From Erinaceus europaeus (lineage: Eukaryota > Chordata > Mammalia > Eulipotyphla > Erinaceidae): a stretch of DNA of 64,000 nt. Location: positions 41,070,602 to 41,134,601 of the forward strand of contig NC_080185.1 of the NCBI RefSeq assembly GCF_950295315.1, read 5' to 3'. Position numbers and translations under genes: made by a program. The notes below the pieces were generated by a model that was not told where the DNA came from, did not search any database, and was given only the letters and a program-made list of their open reading frames with translations. This document shows, piece by piece, positions 10,048 through 21,468 of this stretch (position 1 is the stretch's first letter; every line of letters begins with the position of its first letter).

Positions 10048-12860
10048 GGAGCCTGTGAGATAGCTCACCTGGGAAGACTTCTGTTTTGCTGTGCGTGCAG
10101 CTCAGGTTCAAGCCCCTGGAACACTATATGGGAGTACTATTGCATTGGGGAGAGTTTCGGCGCTATGGTCTCTCTATGTTCTTGCTTCCTATCTGAAACA
10201 GGCCGGAGAGATGAAGCTCTAGCAACAACAACTGCAAAACAGATGGAAAGACATTCTAGCAGATGGGGGGAAATATCTGTACACCATAGATCTGATAAAG
10301 GGCAAAAATGGATGGAGGAGACAGCATAATGGTTATGCAAGAGACTCTTATGCCTGAGGCTCCAAAGTCCCAGGTTCAGTCCCCCCACACCACCATAAGC
10401 CAGAGTTGAACAGTACTCTGTCTCTCTTTCTCTTTCTGCATCTATCTCAAAAATAAATAAAATATAAAAAATAAATAAAGGGGGTAAGGGTATAGCATAA
10501 TGGTTATGCAAAGAGACTTTCATGCCTGAGGCTCTCAAGTCCCAGGTTTAATCCCCCACACCACCATAAACCAGAGCTGAGCAGTGCTCTGGTTAAAATA
10601 ATAATAATAATAAAAAAGAAAGAAAGGGCAAAAATATCCAAAGTATATAATGAATTTGCAAGAAAAAACACAAAAACTTCATCAAAATAAGGGCAGTAAG
10701 GCCTCAGTGGTGGCACAGAGGATAAAATGTTGGATTCTCAAGCATGAGGTCCTGGGGTGTTCAGTCCCTGGCATCACTTGTGCCAGAGTGTTGCTCTGGC
10801 TCACTCTCTCTTCCTTCCTCCCTCTTCCTATCTCCTGTGAAATAAAGAAAATTAAGGGCAGAGGGTAGATAAGATAATGGTTATGCAAAGAGACTCTCCT
10901 GCCTGAGGCTCCAAAGTCTCAGGTTCAATACCCCGCACCACCATAAGCCAGAGCTCAGCAGTGCTTTGGTTAAAAAAAAAAAAAAGGGAGTCAGGCGGTA
11001 GCGTGGTTAAGTGCACGTGGCGCAAAGCGCAAGAACCCAAGTAAGGATCCCCCGGATCCCTACCTGCAGGGGAATCGTTTCATAGGTGGTGAAGCAGGTC
11101 TGCAGGTGTCTTTCTCTCCCCCTCTGTCTTCCCCTCCTCTCTCCATTTCTCTGTCCTATCCAACAACGACAAGAACAAGGGCAACAAAAGGGAAAATAAA
11201 TAAACATAATTTAAAAAATTAAAAAAAAGAAAATCTTGTGGTCAGGAGGTGGCTTAGTGGATAAAGCACTGTACTCTCAAGCCTGAGATCCCAGGTTCAA
11301 GCCCCAGCAGTGCATGTACCAGAGTGATATCCAGTCCTTTCTCTCTCCTAACATTCTCATGAATAAATAAATAAAATTAAAAAAAGAAAAGAAAACTGAG
11401 TGTCAAAAAATGTGGGGGCTGGGAAGACAGCATAATCTTTCTGCAAAAGACTTTCATGCCTGAGGCTTCAAGGTCCAAGGTTCAATTCCCAGCACCACCA
11501 CAAACCAGAGCTGGGAAGTCGTCTGGGGAAAATGGTATGGAAAGAACTGAGAGATTATACAGTGGATAAAGTGTGCATTTTCAAGCATAAGGCCCCATGC
11601 ATGAACCCCAGTAGTACATGTGACAGAGTGATACCTGGTTCTTCCTCTTTCCTCCTATCTCACTCATTAATCTTTTTTAAAATTTTTATTTATAAAAAGG
11701 AAACACTGACAAAATCATAGGACAAGAGGGCTACAACTCCACATAATTCCCACCACTAGAACTCCGTATCTCCTCCCCTTCCCTGATAGCTTTCCTATTC
11801 TTTAAATCTTTAGTAATTAAAAAAAATATTTTATTTATTTATGAGAAAGACATGAGGAGAGAGAAAGAACCAGACATCACTCTGGTACATGTGCTGCCGG
11901 GGATCGAACTTGGAGCCTTATGCTTGAGAGCCCAAAGCTTTATCACTGCGCCCTCCTGGACCACTTTTTTTTTTTTTAACCAGAACACTGCTCAACTCTG
12001 GTTTGTGGTGGTGCAGAAGATACAGCCTTGGATCCTAGAACCTTAGTCATGAGAGTCTATTTGCATAACCATTATGCTATCTCACCAGCCCTCACACTTT
12101 AATAAATAAGTACAATTAAAAAAAAAAGAGGGGCATGGCGGTGGTGCACCTGTTTGAACACACCATGTTACCATGCACAAAGACCGTGGTTCAAGCCTTA
12201 GGTTGGTCCCCAAGTGCAGAAGGAAGACTTCATGAACAGTGAAGCAGTGCTGCATGTGTCTCTCTGTCTCTGTCCCTCTCTAGTTCCCTTTCTTCTCAAT
12301 TTCTCTCTGTTGTATCAAATTAAATAAAGCAAGAAGAAGAAGGAGGAGGAGGAGGACTATATTAGGGGGGAAAAAGGAATGGTGTGATGAAATAAAACAA
12401 AAACACATACAATGTTTTAAATTAGTGTCATCTCAATAAGTAAATATATAAATATATACCTAGAAAAAAGAGAGAGTGGTCCGGGGAGATAGCACAGTGG
12501 AGAAAGCATTAGACTTTAAAGCATGAGGTCCTGAGTTCAAGCCTCAGCAGCACATGTACCAGAGCAATTTCTGGTTCTTTCTCTCCTTTCTCATTAAAAA
12601 AAAACAAAAAAACTTTTTTTCATTTTTATTTACTTATTATTGAATATATAGAGTTAAATTGAGAGGGGAGGGGAGATAGGGAGGGAGAGAGACACCTGTA
12701 GACCTGCTTAACCACTCGTGAAGCTTTTCCCCTGCAGGTGGGGACCAGGGATTTGAACCTGGGTCTTTGTGCACTGTACTGTGTGAGCTTAACCTGGTGC
12801 TCACACAGGCTGGTCCCTCCTTATCTTTCTCATTAATAAATAAATAAAATATTAAAAAAG
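9378..12860. mobile_element. Dense SINE cluster including an E-type copy
   Basis: A+ 9378-9640, B+ 9690-9850, C+ 9898-10010 with (AAT)n 10011-10043, E+ 10044-10200, C+ 10312-10475, C+ 10480-10615, B+ 10698-10855, C+ 10858-10985, A+ 10986-11230, B+ 11235-11385, C+ 11405-11530, worn B+ 11545-11670, minus L1 3' terminus 11670-11810, B- 11820-11965, C- 11966-12095, D+ 12128-12350. At 12476-12860 a B+ copy is split by D- (12612-12820); its tail resumes at CTTATCTTTCTCATT. Confidence 0.7.
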
Positions 12861-13771
12861 AAAAGAAAGAGAGATAAGTGCCCCAAGTGAGTCACAGAGT
12901 TGTGTAGTGAAGAGCCAAGGTCAGAAGCAGCCCAAGCTACCCCGGCAGTCAGTGTGCCTGTCCCGATTCTCCCTCTGCAGGCGAATGCGTCTCCTCTGCC
13001 TTGGCTCTCCTACAGCACTTTGCTTGAACAGGGAGGATGGCATCGGGTGAAGCTTGCTCATTTGCCTTGAAGTCCACTGAGTCCCTAATGATGGGGTTGA
13101 TCAGCTGGACTGTCTCCCTCAAAGTCCGCTGCCAAATCCGCCCACACTAATGTGAATGGTTGGTTGGCCGTGAGAAGCGAAAAAACAACATCTGGACAAG
13201 CGAAGTTGCTAGGGAACTTCCACATCTCAATTCACAAGCGTGCTAAGGGCTCTAGTCTTGGACATTCTGTAGTAGGATGGAACAGGGCTCCCTCAGTGTC
13301 TTTCTGGCGTTTCTTGCTGGCATGAAATTTTAATGAAGGGGGTGGGGGTGGCTGTGATTTTAGAGTGCAAGGTTTGAGCCAATTCAGAGTAGATCCTGAG
13401 ACAATAAGCATTTCTGAGGTAAAGGTTCTATTCCTAGCTTTTGAGTTCCCTGAGAAAAACGAAGGGGGGGGGGGTTGGAACAAACAAGGCCTTTTTTCTG
13501 AGTTTCAGATGTTGATCATTCTAGAACAAGAGGGTGTACCGAGCGGCTGCTGCCTTCTGCCTAAGTGCTGGCCGGCAGCCACTGCAGAGACTCTGCTGTT
13601 ACCAAGAGTTCTATAAAGACAGAAGTGACAACTGAATCTGAGCCCTCTCCTGCAAACTCCTGTTGGAGAGGAAGAAAACAAGGTGAAATCTCTCAGCAAT
13701 AGGTCCCGCACAGTTCAGCGGGCCACAAACCCAGGAGTCTTCACCCTCAGTGTTGATTGAGTGGAAAGGAC
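12861..13771. other. Repeat-free island, about 900 bp
   Basis: No SINE, L1 or LTR signature is visible, which is unusual here. Short ORFs on both strands (83 codons at most) show no known domain. A G9 tract lies near 13464. Function unknown; it could be old unique sequence or a regulatory region. Confidence 0.5.
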
Positions 13772-14957
13772 ATGATGGGCAGGTGAGATAGCTCAGTTGC
13801 ATAGTGTGTTGTTTTGCCATATGCGAGACTGGAGTTCGAGCCTGGTTCACATCACATTGAAGGAAGCTTTGGTGCTGGAGTCTCTCTCTCTCTGCCTTTC
13901 TGTTTCTTTTCTTTTTTAAAACAGATTTTCTTAAATATTTCTTTTTTCAAAATTTTAGTTATATTGTTATTACTATTATTTTGCTTCTAAGGTTATCACT
14001 GGGGCTCGGTGCCTGCACTATGAATCCACTGCTCCTGTGGCCATTTCTTGTGAAAGATAGGCTCCTGCAGACCTGCTTCACTGCTTGTGAGGCAACCCTC
14101 CTACAGGTGGGGAGCCAGGAGCTTAAGCCAGGATCCTTGCTTGGATCCTTACACTTCGTACTATGTGTGCTTAATTCAGTGTACCACCACCCTGCTCCCT
14201 ATTTATTTTTGTTATTGGATAGAGACAATGAGTTATTGAGAGTGGAGGAGGAGGTAGAGAGGGAAAGAGACAGAGAGACACTTGCAGCCCTGCTTTACCA
14301 CTTGTGAAGCTTTCCTTCTGCAGGTGGGGAGCAGGGGCTTGAATCTGGGTCCTTGTACACTGTAATGTGTGTGTTTAACCAAGTGAACTACTGCCTGGCC
14401 CCTTTGCCTTTCTGTTTCTATCAAGCAAACAAACAAAAAACAAGAGAGAGATTGTACTGGAGAGATGAGTAAGGATGGTAGTATGTGTGAGAGAAAAACT
14501 CCACAAAACAAAACAAAACAAACCTGAGAGCTAGGGATATGGCTCAGTGGTACTGCAAAAGGCTTTCCTGACCAAGGCTCTGAGGTCCCAAGTTCAACCC
14601 TCCAACCCCAGCATCACCATAAGCCAGAGCTGAGTAGTAATCTCTGTTCAAAAGAGAAGAGCTAGAAAGATGGAGCAGTGGAGAGACACATGCAGTCAAG
14701 GAGAAAATGATAGCAGTGGAAGATGGAAGTTTTCCATCAGCCAGCTAGGCAGGTGGAAAGAAGGCCTGTACTCCACCACTTTCCCTGCCGTGACACAGTT
14801 GGAAAAATAATAACCACAGGGTAATCTTCTGCTGTGGAAACTGTTCTGCCGGCTCAGCACTGAGGTCATATGGTCTTCAAAAGCTGGAGCCTATTCAGAG
14901 ATCTGCCATTCATTAAGTCATTCAGTCAATCAGAATTTACTGAACTCTTTTTAAAAA

Positions 14958-14995
<38 letters not shown>

Positions 14996-15096
14996 GAGCA
15001 TTGCTCGGCATATGGTGGTGCAGGGGACTGAACCTGGGACTTTGGAGCCTCAGGCATGAGAGTCTGTTTGCATAACCATTATCCTATCTACCCCCA
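13772..15096. mobile_element. E-type SINE with nested A and D copies, then C-type copies
   Basis: E+ starts at 13772 (GGTGAGATAGCTCAGTTG) and resumes at 14403 after A- extended (13925-14200) and D- (14200-14402). TGCCTTTCTGTTTCT occurs on both sides of the inserted block. C+ 14527-14650; unique 14651-14950; C- 14951-15096 with (ATT)n at 14961-14992. Confidence 0.7.
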
Positions 15097-15099
15097 CGA

Positions 15100-15840
15100 T
15101 GTCGGGGTTGCTTTGCCGGTGGGAAAGAGAAGAGACCAGGAAGTCGTGGGGGAGTGGGAACGCAAATCTTTATTCATGCGGACACCCCAGAATTGGATGT
15201 AGCACAGCGGTTTAGGCCACGTGGAGCTAGCAAAATGGCCACCTCCCACTACGCCCACCAGCCCTTCTCCAGGTTGGGTAGCGGAAGAGAAAAAAAAAAA
15301 AAGAGAGAGCGAAAGCAGAAACAGGAGAGGCTTTTATGGGAGAATTCCGGAAGTGGCAAGTCGGGTGGGATTGGCTAGGAAAGGGGGTAGAGAGAGGCAA
15401 AAGGCATGCTGGGAAGGTGGAAGCATCCTTAGCAACTGTTGCAATGGTTTTAACTGAATTAGCAATACCCTGAGGGGATAACGTGGTGGAGATCTGTAAA
15501 TAATACTTGCATGGAAATATAGTGGTTTGTGGGCAGTCATGTTCTCTGTTTATTTGTTTATTTATTTATTATTAGATACAGATAGAGTGAAATTGAGAGG
15601 GGAGAGGGGAATGGAGAGGGAAAGAGACTGAGACACCGGCAGCCCTGCTTTACCACTCATGAAGCTTTTCCCCTGCAGGTGGGGACCAGGGGCTCGAACC
15701 TGCATCCTTGAGCAATGTACTGTGTGCGCTTAATCAGGTGCACTACTGCCTAGCCCCTAATAGTCATGTTCTCTACCCAGAGAAACCAGCTCCCATGGGG
15801 TTGGGGCCAGTGAACAATTACAGTGTGGTGTTAAGGAGCT
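15100..15840 (-). mobile_element. Probable solo LTR of an endogenous retrovirus
   Basis: Read on the minus strand, the block from about 15539 to 15100 runs from TGACTGCCC to CCCCGACA. It has an inverted-CCAAT/promoter-like region (AGCCAATCCC, CATAAAAG) and a polyadenylation signal in GAATAAAGATTTGCG followed by a C-rich U5-like stretch. A D-type SINE (minus, 15555-15758) interrupts it, flanked by AGTCATGTTCTCT at 15535-15547 and again near 15764-15776. LTR-like sequence may continue to about 15840. No gag, pol or env sequence adjoins it. The outer boundary is uncertain. Confidence 0.55.
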
Positions 15841-15892
15841 GAACCCTCAATTTAGGCTTTAAAAAAATTACTTATTCCCGTTTGTTGACCTT

Positions 15893-17163
15893 TTAAAAAA
15901 CATTTTATTTATTTATTTATTTATTTAAAAAAGGAGACATTAACAAAACCATAGGACAAGAGGAGTACAACTCCACACAATTCCCACCACCAGATCTCCG
16001 TATCCTATCACCTCCCCTGATAGCTTTCCTATTCTTTATCCCTCTGGGAGTATGGACCCAAGGTCATTGTGGGATGCAGAAGGTTTAGGAAGGTCTGGCT
16101 TCTGTAATTGCTTCCCTGCTGAACATGGGCGTTGACTGGTCGATCCATACTCCCAGCCTGCCTCTTTCTTTCCCTAGTAGGGTGGGTCTCTGGGGAAGCT
16201 GAGCTCCAGGACACGTTGGTGAGTTCATCTGTCCAGGGAATTCTGGTTGGAATTATGCTGGCATCTGGAACCTGGTGGCTGAAAAGAGAGTTAACATACA
16301 AAGCCAAACTGTTGAACAATCATGGACCTAAAGGCTGGAATAGTGCAGATGAAGTTTGGGGGGGGGGTACTCACTGCAGGCTATTGTGTACTTTTGCTTT
16401 CAGGTATATGTTTTGCCCTAGTTTATGGATACGTGTGAACATATGCTCTATCTCACGGGACCGGTCTATATCTAGGTTTTGGGACTTTGTCAGGAAGTGA
16501 ACCTCCTGGAATGGAATTAGAGAATACTGTGAAAGGAAAGGTCTCATCTGAGTAATGAAGCTGAAGGGTTGTCATTCCACACCTGAAGTCTCTGGACATA
16601 GTCTGAAGTGAAGCATTCTGAGGTGGCACTCGTTGCGTTGATTAGGTTGGGATCGGCGGATGCAATATTATTTGGTATTAATTAAGAGAAACTTGCATGA
16701 AAGTGCACCCCACCCTAAGGTTCCAGGACTGGGGGAAATATAAGCTCTATAGTGGAAATGTGATGTTCCTGCTGTCTTAGGGTTCAAGAAGACGATAGAT
16801 AGTTATTGTTATAATCACATTGTTTGGTAATTGGGTTAACTTTGAAAAATCCCTTTGTTAGGATTTGCTGTATAATACCCAACATCACCATAATTTATGT
16901 CCTTTGACATTATTTGTATATAGCTGTGCCACCGGTTGCTTCTGCTCTCCTTGGTCTAGGCTTCTGAGAGAGTCAACATATCAAATACTCAGCCTATGTA
17001 TTAAAAAGACTCAGTCTGTGCTTTAAAAAGTTTGAGACATACAATCAATTTTCCCCCTCTCATATTAAATAAAGAGATTTATATGACTACAAATTAATAG
17101 GAGTGTACGTAAACACCACACCATTCCTACCACCAAAAGACTGTGTCCCATCCCACAGCCCCT
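15893..17163 (-). mobile_element. L1 3' region, short form, inserted in an A-type SINE
   Basis: Minus orientation. The 3' end with its A-rich tail is on the left (15893-15935) and the 5' truncation is at about 17163. The A-type SINE (minus) is cut at its TTGCCCTTG stretch, with parts at 15860-15892 and 17166-17375. The block aligns by eye with 17700-20490 but lacks an internal segment of about 830 bp present there. Confidence 0.7.
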
Positions 17164-17165
17164 GT

Positions 17166-17700
17166 TATTTTTTATTGTTGTAGTTATTATTGTTGTTGTC
17201 ATTGTTGGATAGGACAGAGAGAAATGAAGAGAGGAGGGGGAGACTAAGAGGGGGAGGGAAAGACAGAAACCTGCAGACCTGCTTCACTGCTTGTGAAGCG
17301 ACTCCCCTGCAGGTGGGGAGCCATGGGGCTCGAACTAGGATGCTTATGCCAGTCCTTGCGATTTGCGGCACCTCTAGGCTTTTTTTTTTTTTTAAATAGA
17401 GATTGTATGGCAGAGAGAGACAGAGGCAGACTCAGAGACATTAAAGCGCCAAAGATTCCTTCAGTATGATGGGGGCCAGGCTGGAACCTATATGGAACAC
17501 ATGGCAAAGCAACATACTGCCTGACTGAGCTATCCCCCTCCCCTCAATTCAGTCTTTACTGATTAAATAAGACTTCTTTGGAGAAAGCTGGGGGTGGGGG
17601 AGGCAGGTGGTGGTGCACCTGGTTGAGCGCAGGTGTTACAATGCACAAGGACCCAGGTTCCAGCCCTCAGTCCCCACCTGGGGGGGGAGGGGGAAGAGGG
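17166..17700. mobile_element. A-type remainder, E-type and D-type SINEs
   Basis: A- remainder 17166-17375, E- 17376-17540 (complement of GATAGCTCAGTCAGGCAG), D+ head 17592-17700, cut by the next L1 block. Confidence 0.7.
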
Positions 17701-20700
17701 CATTGGCAGGTCGATCCTTATTCCTAGCCTCTTTCTCCCTCTTTCCCTAGTGGGGCAGGGGTCTGGGGAGGCTTTAAGACATATGATGGGGTCCACTGCT
17801 CATGGAAGTCAGGTTGGCATCATGGTATCATCTGGTACCTGGTGGCTGAAAAAGAATTAAGACATAATACAGAACAAATTGTTGACTAATCATGAACCTA
17901 AAGGCATGAATATTGCGGATGAAGATTTGGGGTCTCCGTTTTGGAAAAAGCTAGTATGTCTGTTTTAGGTATATTCCAGAGGGCCCATGACTTTACTAGT
18001 TTTTGCCTTCACCTGACATCTGATATGCAGGTGGACCTAGGCTATTGTCTGGGGAGATGGTGTCATAGTTGGAAAAATGACTAGAAAGCTGGATCAGGGA
18101 AGAGAGTAGCTCCCAAATATGGGGAAAGTATATAAATATTGTTAACCGTAAGCCACACTGGTTTAATCTGGGGCCCATATTCAGCACAAGAGCCTATGTA
18201 ACTTCTGCATCCCTGTAGGACTGAGCTCACATTCTGTGGTCACGGCTAGGAACATTCCAGGCTGCACTAATTTCGGGACCCATCCTCCTCAGCTAGTAGG
18301 TGGAGTATATTGTCCAACCTCCCTTTGGAGAATGGAACATTCCCTACTACTACTGATCCATATTGACAGCGAGGTCCTATAGGGGCCCACAGAGGTCCTA
18401 TAGGGGTCCATTATGTTGTTCCTGATGGAGATAACCAGTGACAGTGGCTGGAGGGATCTGTTAGAGGTCTAGGCCCATCATATCTGTATGGGAACCCCAG
18501 GGCTCCCTGACTAGGGCCCCAGGTGATGGGGTGACCTGGTAAGGACTAAAGAGTCATCTTTAAAGTATGCCAGTCTCTTGTCCTTATTCAGCTTTTGTAG
18601 TCCTTACTTTGTCTGACACGGTTATCTTTGGAGTGATTGAGGGATGTGTAATAGGAGGTAGGTGAGGAGGGTATCTAGGTCTAACTAAAAACTGTTTAAC
18701 CAGGTACTTTAAGGTGTCTTTTTAGGTCTTTCTACTTTCTTGCTTCATTTATTAACTCCCTGTAAATTATTGTGCATTTTCGCTTTAATGTATATGTTTT
18801 CCCTTAACTTATGGATACATGTACACATGCCCTATCTCATGGGCCCTGGTCAATATCTAGGTTTGGAGGTTTTGTTAAGAAGTGTGCCACTTGTGGTCCG
18901 GGAGGTGGCGCGGTGGATGGGGCACTGGATTCTCAACCATGAGGTCCCAGGTTTGATCCCCGGCAGCACACATACTGGAGTGATGTCTGGTTCTTTCTCT
19001 CCTCCTATATCTCTCATGAATAAATAAATAAATTCTTAAAATAAAAAAAAAAGAAGTGTGCCGCTCGAAATGGAGTTAAGGAGTCCTATGAGCTAGGAAA
19101 GGTCTCACTAGAGTAATGAAGCTGAAGAGTTGACATTCCACGCTTAACGTGTCTGGACACAGTCCAAAGTGAGGCATGCCGAGGTGGAACTGGTTGCACT
19201 GGTTAGGCTGAGATCAGCAGATGCAGAATCAGTTAGTGTGACTTGAGAGAAGCATGCAGGAAAGTGAGCTCCAACCTAGAGGTTCCAGGACTGGGAAATG
19301 TATGGTCTTTATAAAGAAAGGGGACTGCTGTCTTAGGGTTTAAGAAGGCAAGAGATAGTTATTGCTATAGTCAAATTATTTGGCAACTGGATTAACTTTG
19401 AAAATCCCATTGTGGAGTATGGACCGACCAGTCAACGCCCATGTTCAGCGGGGAAGCAATTACAGAAGCCAGACCTTCTACCTTCTGCAACCCACAATGA
19501 CCCTGGGTCCATGCTCTCAGAGGGATAGAGAATGGGAAAGCTATCGGGGGAGGGGGTGGGATATGGAGATTGGGTGGTGGGAATTGTGTGGAGTTGTACC
19601 CCTCCTACCCTATGGTTTTGTTAATTAATCCTTTCTTAAATAAAAAAAAATAAAAAAAAAACAATAAAAGAAAAAAAAAAACAAAGTTACAGGTTCAATC
19701 TCCCACAGCACGATAAGCCACAGCTGAGCAGTCCTCTGGTCAAATAGACTTAAAAAAAAAAAAAGAAAAAGAAAATCCCATTGTTAGGATTTGTTGTATC
19801 ATATATAACAGCACCAGAATTTATGTCCTTGTATGCTATTTACATATAGCTGTATCTTTAAAAACTTTTAAAAATATTCATTCCCTTTTGTTGCTCTTGT
19901 TGTTTTATTGTTGTAGTTATTATTGTTGTTGTTACTGATGTCATTATTGTTGGATAGGACAGAGAGAAATGGAGAGAGGAGGGGAAGACAGAGAGGGGGA
20001 GAGAAAGATAGACACCTGTAGACCTGCTTCACTGCCTGTGAATTGAGTACCCTGCTGGTGGAGAGCCGGGTACTGGAACCAGGATCTTTATGCTGGTTCT
20101 TGCACTTTTTGCCATGTACGGTTAATCCACTGTGCTACCACCCGCCTCCCTAGCTGTATTTTATAAAGGAACATCACCAGTTGCTTTTGTTCTTCCTGGT
20201 CTAAGCTTTCAGGATATTTAATATTTCAAAGAACAAGTCATTATTATAACTGTATTAACAATTTGATCCCACTGTTAAAATTCAATCTGATTACCAATTT
20301 GAAGTCCTAAGTGCTTAGACTGAAGGAACATATACTCAGCCTTTGGTGTATGCATTAAAAAGTTTGAGACATTCAATCCATTTTCCCCTCTCATATTAAT
20401 TAAATAGTTATTTGTGAGGCTGTAGGTTAAAAGGAGTGTATATTAACAACATTCCCACAACCAAAGGTCTGTGTCCCTCCCTCATCCCCCACAGTGAAGC
20501 TGAACATCTACCCTCACCCTCCACCCAGAGATTTTCACTTTGTTGCCCTGCTCCAAACTCAGTCAGATCCTGCTTTGAGTTTCCTTTTCTGTTCTTCTTT
20601 CTCAGCTTCTGTTTATGAGTGGGATCATCCCATACTTGTCTTTGTCTTTCTGATTTATCTCACTTGACATAATTCCTTCTAGCTCCATCCAAGATGGGTT

Positions 20701-20770
20701 GGAGAAGGTAGGTTCACTATTCTTAATAGCTGTGTAGTATTCCACTGTGTAAATATACTGAATAAAATTA
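17700..20770 (-). mobile_element. L1 3' region, long form, with three nested insertions
   Basis: Minus orientation. At the right end, 20590-20770 matches the complement of the L1 ORF2 end/3' UTR start (TAGTATTCCACTGTGTAAATA, AGCTCCATCCAAGATGGG). The rest, down to 17700, is non-coding 3' sequence. Nested in it are B+ 18894-19055, a plus-strand L1 end 19414-19770, and A- 19865-20150. A segment at about 17930-18765 has no counterpart in the shorter copy at 15893-17163. Confidence 0.65.
19414..19770 (+). mobile_element. Short L1 3' end with a downstream C-type SINE segment, one insertion
   Basis: GAAAATCCCATTGT flanks the unit (19400-19413 and 19771-19784). Inside are the L1 3' end (19414-19640, ending GTTTTGTTAATTAATCC.. 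and an A-rich tail), then part of a C-type SINE (about 19683-19750), then a second A-rich tail. A single pair of duplications enclosing two tails fits L1-mediated 3' transduction; a later SINE insertion is the alternative. Confidence 0.7.
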
Positions 20771-21468
20771 AAATTAAATCAAATTAAATTAGAAATAGTT
20801 TTAAAAAACAGAGGGAGAGAGAGAAAGTGTCAGCACTAGCTGATGGAGGAGCAAAGGCCTGCCTGGTTGGATAAGGAATGTTCTGGACAGAAGCAAGAAC
20901 ACAGATTATGTAAATGTTCTTTTTAAAAATATTTATTTATTTATTTTCATTTTTGTTGCCCTTGTTGTTTTTATTGTTGTTGTAGTTATTATTATTGTTG
21001 TTGATGTCATTGTTGTTGGATAGGACAGAGAGAAATGGAGAGAGGAGGGGAAGACAGAGAGGGGGAGAGAAAGACAGACACCTGCAGACCTGCTTCGACG
21101 CCTGTGAAGGGACTCCCCTGCAGGTGGGGAGCCGGGGGCTCTAACAGGGATCCTTGTTCGGGTCCTTGCGCTTTGTGCCACATGCGCTTAACCCGCTGGG
21201 CTACCGCCGGACTCCCCATTTAAATGTTCTTTTATGTGCTCAGGCAGTGCTGGTTTCTTTTAAGCCAATGTTTTGCATTAAACTATATCACAGCTGTATA
21301 GAAAGGATTATGAGGACAGGGGAGACAGCATGAATAGTTCTGCAAATAGACTTTCATGCTTGAGGCTCTGAGGTTCCAGGCTCATTCCCCAGCACCAACA
21401 AAGACTAGAGCTGAGCAATGCTGTGGAAATAATAATAATAGGGGTGGAGGGTAGATAGCATAATGGTT
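20771..21468. mobile_element. A-type SINE and two C-type SINEs
   Basis: A- 20925-21217, flanked by TAAATGTTCTTTT; C+ 21310-21440; a second C+ begins at 21441 and is the target of the Vingi insertion. It resumes at 22787 and ends near 22910. Confidence 0.75.
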
